Origin: DATKDU01 sp035512595
GTDB taxonomy: Bacteria > Planctomycetota > Planctomycetia > Pirellulales > Pirellulaceae
Direction of reading: 5' to 3'
Assembly: GCA_035512595.1 (NCBI GenBank)
Contig: DATKDU010000108.1
Coordinates: 1-62,032 of the forward strand
DNA: 62,032 nt
Shown here: positions 1 through 7,045 of the stretch, piece by piece
Layout: each line of letters starts with the position of its first letter
Position numbering within the stretch: the stretch's first letter is position 1
Position numbers and translations under genes: made by a program
The notes under the pieces: generated by a model
The model's database searches: none
The model's input: only the letters and a program-made list of their open reading frames with translations
Told to the model about the DNA's origin: nothing

Positions 1-59
1 ACCCGACTCAGCACCTCCAGCCGCCTCCGCTCCTTGCCACTCATCGACAATGTCTCCAT
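1..59 (-). CDS. ISNCY-like transposase, N-terminus only (runs off window start)
   Basis: Read on the minus strand from an ATG at 59, the frame gives METLSMSGKERRRLEVLSRV and stays open to the window edge. The SGKERRRLEVLSRV start resembles the N-terminus of ISNCY-type transposases common in planctomycetes, in which a short Lys/Arg-rich segment precedes a helix-turn-helix; this is family memory, not a search. A strong Shine-Dalgarno (AAAGGAGGT) lies five bases before the ATG and is caught in a perfect hairpin at 63-79. Two 23-base direct repeats at 86-133 look like the transposon end. Only 19 codons are visible, so the family call is tentative. Confidence 0.6.
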   Translation of the reverse strand, partial: METLSMSGKERRRLEVLSR

Positions 60-62
60 GAC

Positions 63-79
63 CACCTCCTTTGGAGGTG
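63..79 (-). promoter_or_regulatory. Hairpin sequestering the transposase ribosome binding site
   Basis: CACCTCC (63-69) and GGAGGTG (73-79) form a perfect 7-bp stem with a three-base loop. In the minus-strand transcript the second arm carries the AAAGGAGGTG Shine-Dalgarno of the transposase, so the folded mRNA would hide the ribosome site. Hiding the initiation region is a known way in which insertion sequences keep transposase levels low. That it acts so here is inference. Confidence 0.55.
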
Positions 80-85
80 ATTGTC

Positions 86-133
86 TATGGGGACATTTCT
101 ATCTGCGCCTTATGGGGACATTTCTATCTGCGC
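86..133. repeat. Tandem direct repeat at insertion-sequence end
   Basis: The 23-base unit starting TATGGGGACATTTC is present at 86-108 and again, identical, at 111-133, a 25-base period. It sits just upstream of the transposase start. Transposons with multiple internal binding sites near their ends show this arrangement, so it is probably the transposase-binding end. Confidence 0.6.
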
Positions 134-887
134 ATTACAGAGACCGGCCAGGCATGGTGTCGCGAATCGTCGGGATGGCACACGATCCCAGTGGTATTTT
201 CCTTCCCTGGGGGGCTGGCATAATTTTCCACTTTAGCGTATCCTATCTAGTGGACAGTCGTGCGCACTACTGGCCGCGGCGATCGCTGCGGCAGACGGTC
301 AGCCTGCGCCGCCATCCCCGGACGGACGAATGCCGTCTGCGATGATCCTTGACAATTTGTTGAGCCAGACGCCCGGAACGCGGCGGCAGCCAGGGGGCCA
401 ATACCACCCCCCCATTTGGGCTATTGCATTAAGACATACTGTCTGAAGTGACTTGCGTTCACGGGTTGGCCGGCTGCGGTTGTGTAACTCTGTTCACAAC
501 ACTCAGTTGCGCCGAGGCGTGCCGGGCGTGTCGCGACGTAAGTCCTCAAAACGATCCTCCCCTCGCGCTATTGCACCGTTCGGCCGAGCCCCCACCGTTT
601 TCGCCAGGTTGGGGAACAGCCCGGCAGGGGAACATGGTCGGGTGAACACTAGTGAGCGCAAGGGCAGATAAGCCGCCGCTGGCATTCGAGCGATCGACCG
701 CCACAACCCCCCCGTTCGGGGCGTTATCAGCGGCTCGCCGCATTGGGGGACAGGAACTGGACCTAAGTTTAGTAGAGCCAGATGGTTAAGGCGTCCCGTC
801 GCCGCCGCGAGGAGTGCGATTTAGGTGTTATCGCTCGGCCCGGAAGCCAGTCGGCGCTCGATCAGTCTCAAGGGCGGATTGCCGTCC
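134..887. other. Gene-free stretch beside the IS end
   Basis: No convincing coding frame is seen on either strand here. The open frames at 448-671 have no recognisable protein features and no ribosome site. The only structured item is the MITE-like repeat at 222-357, annotated separately. The remainder is GC-rich sequence with no terminator, tRNA or promoter that I could support. Confidence 0.5.
222..357 (+). mobile_element. MITE-like repeat, copy 1
   Basis: This begins AATTTTCCACT and ends CCTTGACAATT. It matches 30132-30262 in its left part (TCCACT...AGTGGACAGTCGTGCGCA) and right part (GATGATCCTTGACAATT), with a diverged GC-rich middle. In the better-preserved second copy the two ends form an imperfect terminal inverted repeat (AATTGTCCA / TTGACAATT). 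It is too short to encode a protein, so a non-autonomous element is the most likely reading. This copy lacks the flanking TTTTTTGACA hairpin that accompanies the other two. Confidence 0.5.
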
Positions 888-1595
888 CTAGTCCTGGGGA
901 GGATGCGACGTACTGATCGGCCCTGGGCGACTCAGCGGCGTGGTCCACGTGAGAATCCGGTGGCGGGCTTCGTCGTCGTCGCGGGACTCCATTTCTTCCT
1001 CGTGATCGGGGGTCGCGCCGGGAAGGTCCCACTCGTGCGAGACGATCCTTTTGCCCGCCTCGAGCTGGGCCAGCCGCGGCTGAAGCTTTTCGTTCATCCA
1101 GGGGAGCAGGTAAAGGGTGATCACGCTCGCCCGGTTCAGCTCCGCCGGCTCGATCGTGAAGATGTCGCGCTCTTCGATCGTGACCAAATCCGCGACGCCG
1201 GCCGCCTTGGCATTTTCCCGAGCCAGCTCGGCAATCTGCGGATCGTATTCGAAGCCAATGCCGCGGCAGCCGTAGCGCTTGGCGGCGGTGATGACGATCC
1301 GGCCGTCGCCGCAGCCCAGGTCGTACACCACGTCGCTGGCATCGAGATCTGCCAGCTCCAGCATCCGATCGACCACATCCTGCGGTGAAGGGATGTACGG
1401 GGCGTTCTTGGCGTCCCGCTGCGGCGGACCGGTGCTGATTTGCCCCTCAAGCCACCAGCGGTAGCCCTTCGCCCCCAGCCACAGACCGAGGAGCACCGCC
1501 AGCCCCGCGACCAGACAGACCGCCCGCCAGCGCCTCTTGCGAGGCGCGGGGGATGAAACACTCGTCGGCACTGGGTCGCATTGGGGAGCGGTCAT
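888..1595 (-). CDS. Membrane-anchored class I SAM-dependent methyltransferase
   Basis: This 235-residue protein has an Arg/Lys-rich N-terminus, one predicted membrane helix at about residues 25-43, then a methyltransferase fold. The SAM-binding motif I DLGCGDGR is at residues 92-99, followed by an acidic residue (FEYD) at the end of strand 2. The substrate cannot be told from sequence. Small methyltransferases with this DLGCGDGR core preceded by a membrane or signal helix are frequent in planctomycetes. The start is an ATG with only a weak AGGT-like ribosome site; the palindrome AACCTGCGGCAGGTT overlaps the leader just upstream. It stands alone, divergent from the YTV gene. Confidence 0.75.
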   Translation of the reverse strand: MTAPQCDPVPTSVSSPAPRKRRWRAVCLVAGLAVLLGLWLGAKGYRWWLEGQISTGPPQRDAKNAPYIPSPQDVVDRMLELADLDASDVVYDLGCGDGRIVITAAKRYGCRGIGFEYDPQIAELARENAKAAGVADLVTIEERDIFTIEPAELNRASVITLYLLPWMNEKLQPRLAQLEAGKRIVSHEWDLPGATPDHEEEMESRDDDEARHRILTWTTPLSRPGPISTSHPPQD

Positions 1596-1868
1596 CGTGG
1601 AACCTGCGGCAGGTTGTTTGGGACTTCGATTTTGTGCCGCCTAGTCGGCAGCGGCAACTCCCGTACAACCTCCAGTGGTAAAAGTGACGCAACGTCTGTG
1701 GTCACAACAGGTTGCGATTGACGCATTCGGTGCAATCTGGCTCCGACGCCACTTTGTCACCCACGTCGGCAAACTTGACGCATCTTGCGTATTTTGTGCA
1801 AATAGTCAGAATCTCCACTGCATCGCGAGTGGACGATTCAGGTCGTGGTTCACAACTGGGAGAGCGCC

Positions 1869-2777
1869 ATGAAGTCGAGCAAATTCCTTTCGTTTGCGGT
1901 CGCCGCATTGTTCCTCGGGCTGTCGGTTGGCCCCGTCCTAGCCGGCCCTCGGCATCATGGCCGGCACCACGGGTGCGCCGGATGTGCCGCGTCCGCGCCG
2001 GTGGCCGACTGCGTCCCCTGCCAGCCGCAGCTTGTCACGCGGACGATCATGGTCCCCGAGCGGTATTACGAAACCGAATCGGTGGCAGTTACCGTTTGCC
2101 GGCCGGAGTATCACGACGAAACGGTGACGGTCATGCGCCGCGTTCCCGACGTGCGGCAGGTGCGAGTGGTCCAAACCGTCATGGAGCCCCGCACCGAAAT
2201 GCGGACCGTCAACTATCCAGTCAGCATTCCCTCGTGGCGGACCGTCACCAGGCAAGTTACGGTCATGGTCCCCTATACCGAGGTGAGGCAGGGCGTGCGG
2301 ATGGTGCCGAAGACCGTGCGCGAAACGGTGATGACCACCGTCTGCCGCGACGCCGGACGTTATGAATGCCGCACGTACGTCGATTGCCGCGGCTGCCGCC
2401 ACACCTGCCAGGTGTGGGTGCCGCAAACGGTCACCGAGCAGGTGCCAGTCGAGGTCTGCCGGACCGAATATGAAGAGCAGCCGTACCAGTATCCGGTGAC
2501 CCTTTGCCGGACCGAAATGCGGGCGGTGCAAGACCGCGTGTGCGACGTCCACGTGGAGACGCGGACAAAGCAAGTGCCGTACACCTACTGCGTGCCGCGG
2601 CAGGTGGAGCGGATCATCAACGAGACGACGTACCGCTGCGTGCCGGAGCAGAAAGTGGTGCGGCGGATGGTGATGGTGCCGCACGTCGAGTACCGGCAGG
2701 TGCCCGTTTGCCGGACGCGGATGGTGCCGAAGGAGATCACGTGCGTCTCCTACGCGCACTGCGGTGGCTGCAAGTAA
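1869..2777 (+). CDS. Secreted cysteine-rich YTV-type cell-wall protein
   Basis: This 302-residue protein starts at the ATG at 1869, preceded by GGGAGAGCGCC; an in-frame ATG at 1845 would spoil the signal peptide. A signal peptide (about residues 1-25, ending VLAG) is followed by a His/Cys-rich patch. The rest is imperfect repeats of the form R-T-V/M-x-V-x-V-C-R/P-E rich in Val, Arg, Tyr and Cys, such as PYTEVRQGVRMV. This is the pattern of the planctomycete YTV repeat family, proposed as a component of their proteinaceous wall. A central CRGCRHTC segment and the C-terminal HCGGCK add cysteine pairs suited to disulfide cross-links. No partner gene is adjacent. Confidence 0.8.
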   Translation: MKSSKFLSFAVAALFLGLSVGPVLAGPRHHGRHHGCAGCAASAPVADCVPCQPQLVTRTIMVPERYYETESVAVTVCRPEYHDETVTVMRRVPDVRQVRVVQTVMEPRTEMRTVNYPVSIPSWRTVTRQVTVMVPYTEVRQGVRMVPKTVRETVMTTVCRDAGRYECRTYVDCRGCRHTCQVWVPQTVTEQVPVEVCRTEYEEQPYQYPVTLCRTEMRAVQDRVCDVHVETRTKQVPYTYCVPRQVERIINETTYRCVPEQKVVRRMVMVPHVEYRQVPVCRTRMVPKEITCVSYAHCGGCK

Positions 2778-2782
2778 ACGCG

Positions 2783-3505
2783 TTACCTGCTGCCGGTCGC
2801 CTTTTCCACGACCGTCCAGGCCGCGGGCAATCCCAGGATCAGCCGCAGCACGACGGTGGCGGTCAGGTACATGCCGCAGTGGAAGGCGGCCTGGACCGGT
2901 TCCAGGTCGAGGCTCAAGTGGGCCGCAAACGCGCCGATGGCCACCAGGATGGGAATGGCCATGCCGTAGTGAAACAAGTCCAACCGCGTGTCCTCATAAC
3001 CCCAATACCAAAACACAAACCAGAACAGACCCCACATTCCTGGATAGACAATGGCCGTTGGCACAAGCCTAAGCACGATTTCAAAGCCTCGGTATGGTTC
3101 GAGTTCGCCGTCGCGCAGAAATGTGTACCCCGCGAATGAAAGGAATGGGGCCAGTAGGATCGATCCGACTATAAGGATTACTGGTGGAAAGTCTTTGTCA
3201 GGAACGTCCTCGTATGTGATTCCCAGAAAGAGGGCGACCAGCAGCACGACCACGACGCCGCCGATGATGGCCACGATCTGCACCGCCGAGAGGCGGGTCT
3301 CCTTCCTCAGGATCGGCTTGAGGACGAGCTGCCCCTTGGAGTCCTTGGGCCCTTCCAGCTCCGGCGAGTGGATAACGACCTGGTCCTTCAGCGCCGGGAT
3401 CGTGATGACCGTCTTGCACTTGGGGCACGGCCCCTGCTTGCCGGCGAATTTCTCGCTCACCTGGAAGCGCGTCTTGCAGCCGGGGCAGGTGATGTCAATG
3501 GCCAT
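2783..3505 (-). CDS. Zinc-ribbon multi-pass membrane protein
   Basis: This 240-residue protein starts with a zinc-ribbon-like knuckle pair, CPGCKTRF and CPKCKTVI (residues about 8-32), the motif used by many planctomycete membrane proteins at their cytoplasmic N-terminus. A hydrophilic linker leads to about five membrane helices (around residues 75-95, 105-125, 145-170, 180-198 and 210-228). Its function is unknown. It is divergent from another zinc-knuckle protein at 3745, and both carry the same C-P-x-C-K/S-T pattern, so the two may derive from related N-terminal modules. Confidence 0.7.
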   Translation of the reverse strand: MAIDITCPGCKTRFQVSEKFAGKQGPCPKCKTVITIPALKDQVVIHSPELEGPKDSKGQLVLKPILRKETRLSAVQIVAIIGGVVVVLLVALFLGITYEDVPDKDFPPVILIVGSILLAPFLSFAGYTFLRDGELEPYRGFEIVLRLVPTAIVYPGMWGLFWFVFWYWGYEDTRLDLFHYGMAIPILVAIGAFAAHLSLDLEPVQAAFHCGMYLTATVVLRLILGLPAAWTVVEKATGSR

Positions 3506-3744
3506 AGTTTGCTCGGAGATGCGGATCGCGGCGAACGGTTAGCCGGGCCGCAGCCGACGGCGGGGGCCTCGCGTGAGGAGTCTCTGTTTCCGATGTTTCG
3601 CCGCGGATGGTTGGCACCTGGCGACGGCCCTAGTTTCGCACACAGCGCCGCCGCGTCAAGATTGCGTTGAAGCCGCCGCGGGCGTCGATTACCATCAAGC
3701 GGGGTGCCTTCGACCATTCGATCTCACGGCGGCATTCGACCCGC

Positions 3745-4488
3745 ATGATCAAATTCCTTTGTCCCAACGGCCATCAGCTCTCTGCGCCCGAAAACCTGGC
3801 CGGCAAGCCCGGCAAATGCCCCAAATGCAGCACGGCATTCGTGGTGCCAACGCCGGAAGATGACCCAGACTTGGATCCTCCATCAGCCGCGGCCGCACCC
3901 GCCGCTGCTGCCATCACGCAGCCAGCCATCGGCATGGGGAGCGGCAAAGGAAAAGGCGCTCCCAAGGACTTGTTCGTCTTTCTTTGCCCCAACGGCCACA
4001 AGCTCAACGGTCCGCCGAGCCTCAAGGGAAAACCGGGGCAGTGTCCCCACTGCGGCGCCAAGTTCCGTATTCCGGCAGATGACGACTTGCAGACTCCCGA
4101 CGAGTTGCCCGCCGATCAACCGTCGGGCACTCCCTCGGGCGCGTTCGCGTTCCCCGCGCTGGTGCAGGAGGAAACGGGAGAAGCGTTCGCCGAGGTCGAG
4201 TACGAAGACGCTCCCGATCCGCCGCCGCCGGATTTTCACCCCCTGTCGTACATCCTCGGCCGGCTGTGGGATCGCAAATCCGACGACACCGAGCTGGAGA
4301 TCTTTCTCACCGAGGGGGAGATCATCGGCCCCGATCTCTACTGCGAGTCCCTCTCCTGCCGCGAGTTCGCCGTCTTTGCCAACATCGAAGCCGACGGCAG
4401 CTACGCGATCACCGTCATCCCCTGGATCGCCGTCCGCAAGGTGGGCCTGCGGAAAATGCCGGAACTGTCGCCGAAGTGGTTTTCGTAA
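3745..4488 (+). CDS. Protein with two CPNGH zinc knuckles
   Basis: This 247-residue cytoplasmic protein is read from the ATG at 3745 (MIKFLCPNGH), because the CPNGH knuckle begins there and the longer in-frame extension looks like leader sequence. Two copies of the same module occur at about residues 5-33 (CPNGHQLSAP...CPKCST) and 77-105 (CPNGHKLNGP...CPHCGA), separated by an Ala/Pro-rich linker. A distinct C-terminal domain of about 80 residues (from LSYILGRLWD) follows. Each module has four Cys, so each could bind a zinc ion. The function is unknown. A GTAG-footed palindrome starts seven bases after the stop. Confidence 0.7.
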   Translation: MIKFLCPNGHQLSAPENLAGKPGKCPKCSTAFVVPTPEDDPDLDPPSAAAAPAAAAITQPAIGMGSGKGKGAPKDLFVFLCPNGHKLNGPPSLKGKPGQCPHCGAKFRIPADDDLQTPDELPADQPSGTPSGAFAFPALVQEETGEAFAEVEYEDAPDPPPPDFHPLSYILGRLWDRKSDDTELEIFLTEGEIIGPDLYCESLSCREFAVFANIEADGSYAITVIPWIAVRKVGLRKMPELSPKWFS

Positions 4489-4494
4489 ATAGTA

Positions 4495-4511
4495 GGCACA
4501 CTCCGTGTGCC
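4495..4511. repeat. REP-like palindrome GGCACAC/GTGTGCC
   Basis: GGCACAC TCC GTGTGCC is a perfect 7-bp hairpin preceded by GTA. The same element in the other orientation is at 32964-32980. It lies just downstream of the gene ending at 4488 and might also act as a transcription terminator, although no T-run follows. Confidence 0.6.
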
Positions 4512-4575
4512 GTCGCCGTGCGAGCGGCAGTAGCCGAAGTCGCCAGCCTTCGGGGTCCGACCATCTACTTCGCCC

Positions 4576-5067
4576 CTACTCCTCATCCTGCAAATCCCCC
4601 TCGTGGATCATCGTGAAACCCTTGGCCCCCAGCGTTTCCAGGGCCATCTCCAGGTTATCGACCATGATCGCCACTGCCGGCCGGCCATGCGGCCGGATGA
4701 TCAGCGGATAGGCCTGGATGATGTTCACCTCGGCCTGCAAGAGGGCGGTGCAGATTTCCAAAAGCGGCTGGGGGCTGGGCGGCAGCTCGATGCCGATCAG
4801 GTCGGTCTCGATGAGGGCTAGCCCGGCCCGCTCGAGCACTTCGCGCCCTTGCTCGGGATGGCTGAGGAGGAAGCGAACGAAGGCGCACTCGGTCGCCTCG
4901 CTGATCGACAGGGCCACGATCCGCACGCGGCTTCCTTCGAAGCGGCGGATCACTTCCAGCAGTTGGCCGACGCGGTTTTCCAGGAAGACGGTGAACTGCC
5001 GGATCGTAGGGAACGTCCGGCCGCGCATCGTGGCATACCCGGTCCCCGCCCCTTCACCCGTACTCAT
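4576..5067 (-). CDS. ACT-domain protein
   Basis: This 163-residue protein, counted from the ATG at 5067, carries a tandem ACT-type fold. One unit is FTVFLENRVGQLLEVIRRFE and the second covers EICTALLQAEVNIIQAYPL up to about residue 150. ACT domains bind small ligands, usually amino acids. The arrangement is like acetolactate synthase small subunits, but no catalytic partner is nearby. An internal ATG 14 codons downstream (MRGRTFPTIRQ) is an equally good start and would remove a non-conserved Gly-rich leader. The upstream frame to 5148 is rejected as it enters repeat-like sequence. Confidence 0.75.
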   Translation of the reverse strand: MSTGEGAGTGYATMRGRTFPTIRQFTVFLENRVGQLLEVIRRFEGSRVRIVALSISEATECAFVRFLLSHPEQGREVLERAGLALIETDLIGIELPPSPQPLLEICTALLQAEVNIIQAYPLIIRPHGRPAVAIMVDNLEMALETLGAKGFTMIHEGDLQDEE

Positions 5068-5163
5068 AAGTTGCGATCCGCTTGTGGAAGATAGCCCAGA
5101 ATCCGGCGACGACGCCCCAGTTATAGAACCACTGCCGCAGGGGGTCAACGGTCGGGGGCGGGA

Positions 5164-5219
5164 GTCAGGAGCCAGAAGTCAGGAGCCAGGAGTCAGGAGC
5201 CAGGAGTCAGGAGCCAGGA
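5164..5219 (+). repeat. Heptanucleotide tandem array GTCAGGA/GCCAGGA
   Basis: Eight consecutive seven-base units are visible: GTCAGGA alternating with GCCAGGA, one unit reading GCCAGAA. The same units occur in frame inside the PSCyt gene at 48287-48342. The 7-base period matches the STRR class of short tandem repeats described in cyanobacteria. Confidence 0.85.
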
Positions 5220-5248
5220 GTCTTTCGCGTCGCAAAAGGCGATCATCG

Positions 5249-5276
5249 TTTGACACCAAGGGGGGAGACCGTCAAA
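5249..5276. repeat. TTTGAC/GTCAAA hairpin
   Basis: TTTGAC (5249-5254) and GTCAAA (5271-5276) pair around a 16-base loop that contains a G-run. It is a diverged relative of the better hairpins at 5341-5375 and 30304-30338. Confidence 0.45.
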
Positions 5277-5340
5277 TCCGACTTGCACCTGGCTCGCAGG
5301 CGGAGGAAAGTCCACAGTCCCGAGTCTGTACACTAGTGGG

Positions 5341-5567
5341 TTTTTTGACACCAAAAGGGGGTTTCTGTCAAGAAACTCCCTCAACTGGGTGGTCCACTCC
5401 CCGTCAAACTGTCAAGCTGGGAGGTTCACGCAGGCGGCGCAATGCCATCGCCGCCCGGGAGGGAAAGAAAGCAATAGGCAGTCCGGCCCGGCCGGCGGCA
5501 GTTGTCCCGCCGCCGCCAATGCATACTACTGTCCACTAGTAAGGATACGCCCGAGCGGGCCATTATT
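5341..5567 (-). mobile_element. MITE-like repeat, copy 3 (degenerate, inverted)
   Basis: On the minus strand this has the same order as 30132-30338: an end with TGTCCACT (5530-5537), a GC-rich middle, an AACTGTCAAG end (5407-5416), a short spacer, then a TTTCTTGACA...TGTCAAAAAA hairpin (5341-5375). The hairpin loop, with a run of C, and the spacer distance of about 30-40 bases match copy 2, so hairpin and body appear to move as one unit. The body has diverged strongly. Confidence 0.4.
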
Positions 5568-5581
5568 CCATCCCTCGCTAA

Positions 5582-5845
5582 AAAAATCTGACCCGTTTTG
5601 ACCAACTGCTTGAGAGTGCCAGGCGAATTCAACCACCTGAGAAAACGGCTTCGCTTCATTACGAGTCCAAGGCGCGCGACTTTCAGGCGCAGGCCGACTC
5701 GCTACAGGCAAGGGCCGACGAATGCCGGCGGCTGGCGCAGGGGGCCATCCGGCCCGCGAACCAGAGCAGCGGTCTTCCGGTAGTTCCAACTTCACTTGAG
5801 CCGGCGGTTGCTGTCGCGGCGCATGCGAGCAGCGGAAACTGGTAA
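5582..5845 (+). pseudogene. Coiled-coil gene tail without a start
   Basis: An open frame begins right after a TAA at 5579-5581 and reads KNLTRFDQLLESARRIQPP, then ESKARDFQAQADSLQARADE, ending in TAA at 5843-5845. The Ala/Glu/Arg-rich heptad character looks like the end of a genuine protein, but there is no start codon or ribosome site. Its 5' boundary lies 15 bases from the MITE-like copy. It is most simply a remnant whose front was lost by rearrangement. It may instead be a chance open frame. Confidence 0.3.
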
Positions 5846-5902
5846 GACGAGCAGCAGCGAGAATCCCGTCATGGCATCCGGTGCCGGGCGCGGGGGAACG
5901 AT

Positions 5903-6409
5903 CTAGATGGCGTGATCCATCCCGGCCGCAGAGGCCGGAACTGCCGTCCGGCCGTTGTGGGCTGCGGATTGAACGATGACGTTGCGCAAAAGTGGCAGCC
6001 ACGCCGCAGCCAGCCACTGGAGGTCGTCAAACGGCATCACTCGCGATACGCTCCATTTCGCGTCCAGAAGGTCGGCTTCCATCGCCACAGCGGCGCTGCA
6101 ATTGCTCGTGTGAACCAACACGGGGAAATCGGCTTTCCTGCCCGATAGAAAATCAGAAACGTCGCGCCCCGTCCCCGGGTCGCAGCCAGATTGGTCCGTA
6201 TCGGACGGCTCCAGGTCGTGATCAAGTGAGACAGCAACGACGCTCTGCCAATGCTCTGTCAGCCACGTAATCGCCTCGCCGGCCGAGCGGGCGAACTTCC
6301 GCCGATAGAACGGAAATTTATCGGCCAGCAGACGGTCCATGACAGCAGTGCGATCCGCATTATCTTCGAGGATGAAAATCGTCATCGGAGGTGGGGGAGT
6401 CGTTTGCAT
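5903..6409 (-). CDS. cREC-type (cyclic-phosphate processing) receiver-like protein
   Basis: This 168-residue protein begins QTTPPPPMTIFILEDN; the internal ATG at 6385 is an alternative start. The visible motifs are FILEDN near the N-terminus, SLDHDL at strand 3, DPGTGRDVSDFL, then VLVHTSNCSAA and RVMPFDD. This matches the cREC family, a receiver-domain derivative proposed to act on cyclic-phosphate-bearing molecules in bacterial conflict systems. The LDHDL and HTSN positions correspond to its conserved polar residues. It follows the gene at 6448 by 38 bases on the same strand, so the two are probably co-transcribed from the promoter at 6852-6881. The C-terminus (AAHNGRTAVPAS) looks unconserved. 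Confidence 0.65.
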   Translation of the reverse strand: MQTTPPPPMTIFILEDNADRTAVMDRLLADKFPFYRRKFARSAGEAITWLTEHWQSVVAVSLDHDLEPSDTDQSGCDPGTGRDVSDFLSGRKADFPVLVHTSNCSAAVAMEADLLDAKWSVSRVMPFDDLQWLAAAWLPLLRNVIVQSAAHNGRTAVPASAAGMDHAI

Positions 6410-6447
6410 CGATTCGATCCCGGGATCTATTCCATACCGTTTCGGAT

Positions 6448-6834
6448 CTACCCCAACACTTGCGGCGGGCCCCCATCGACCGGAAAAAATCGGATCGCGC
6501 CGGTTCGGGCTATAAGCCCCTGCCTTTTGAACTGCTCCGCGACTTCGCACAATCCGTCGGGATCGTCGAACTGAAAAGTACCGGAGAGGTTGGTGATATC
6601 GGAAATCTCTCCCTCGTCGATCGTCAGGTCTCCCGCATACATGGCAGGGCGGCCATTTCCCAGGACCTTCGGGTGAATGTGCTGTCCGTCAGGGACAACG
6701 AATACGACTCCTGTCTCATCCTGAACGTAGGCGTAAAGCCCGTCTCGCAGGCCCGCCTGGGCCGGCCGGCTTCTCGGGTCTGCCGCATAGGGGGTTGAAT
6801 CGAGCGGGAGTTTGAGGTCGCGACGCGAAGCCAC
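6448..6834 (-). CDS. Unknown protein partnered with cREC gene
   Basis: This 128-residue protein starts from GTG at 6834. It contains HIHPKVLGNGRPAMYAGDL, then IDEGEISDITNLSGTFQFD and a helical end. The order H-x-H, L-x-G-G-x-P, AGD-L, D-G-x-I-x-x-I-x-N-x-SG resembles a beta-rich module seen near the ends of polymorphic toxin-like proteins and in plant IQM proteins (FHHSSF...AAGEI...NxSGHY). That comparison is from memory and weak. Support for a real gene comes from a good -10 (TATAAT) upstream and close spacing to the cREC gene. No enzymatic motif is clear. Confidence 0.55.
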   Translation of the reverse strand: MASRRDLKLPLDSTPYAADPRSRPAQAGLRDGLYAYVQDETGVVFVVPDGQHIHPKVLGNGRPAMYAGDLTIDEGEISDITNLSGTFQFDDPDGLCEVAEQFKRQGLIARTGAIRFFPVDGGPPQVLG

Positions 6835-6851
6835 GGGTGTAACCCGATATG

Positions 6852-6881
6852 ATTATACACCGGTCCTGCTAAATGCGGCAA
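6852..6881 (-). promoter_or_regulatory. Sigma70-like promoter for the cREC gene pair
   Basis: Read on the minus strand, TTGCCG (6876-6881) and TATAAT (6852-6857) are separated by 18 bases. The -10 is a perfect consensus. Transcription would start about 10 bases before the GTG start at 6834, giving a very short leader without a clear Shine-Dalgarno. Confidence 0.5.
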
Positions 6882-7045
6882 TCATCAAAGACTACCGACT
6901 GCCCGATATGCCTTCAACCAAGTGCTGCTTGGTTCCCGCGGCTGACCGGTCTGCCAATGTTTGTAGTTGATGTCACCTGCGATACACTGAGCAAGACGCT
7001 GAAACGTTCTGATAATGACACGTTTGGTCAGGCGGAGATTCCACG

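Larger units (their letters stand above)
5068..5902. other. Repeat-rich intergenic region
   Basis: There is no intact gene here. The stretch holds a heptanucleotide array (5164-5219), two TTGAC/GTCAA hairpins (5249-5276 and 5341-5375), a degenerate inverted MITE-like copy (5407-5567) and an open remnant of a coding frame (5582-5845). The clustering suggests a hot spot of insertion or rearrangement. Confidence 0.7.

Noticed and set aside
2360..2759. Minus-strand frames inside the YTV gene
   Set aside because: They are mirror products of repetitive GC-rich codons and lack start signals.
5164..5219. Possible CRISPR leader or array
   Set aside because: Units are seven bases with no spacers and no cas genes in the window.
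6405..6425. T-loop-like ATTCGATCCC suggesting a tRNA
   Set aside because: No acceptor, D-arm or anticodon stem can be folded around it.
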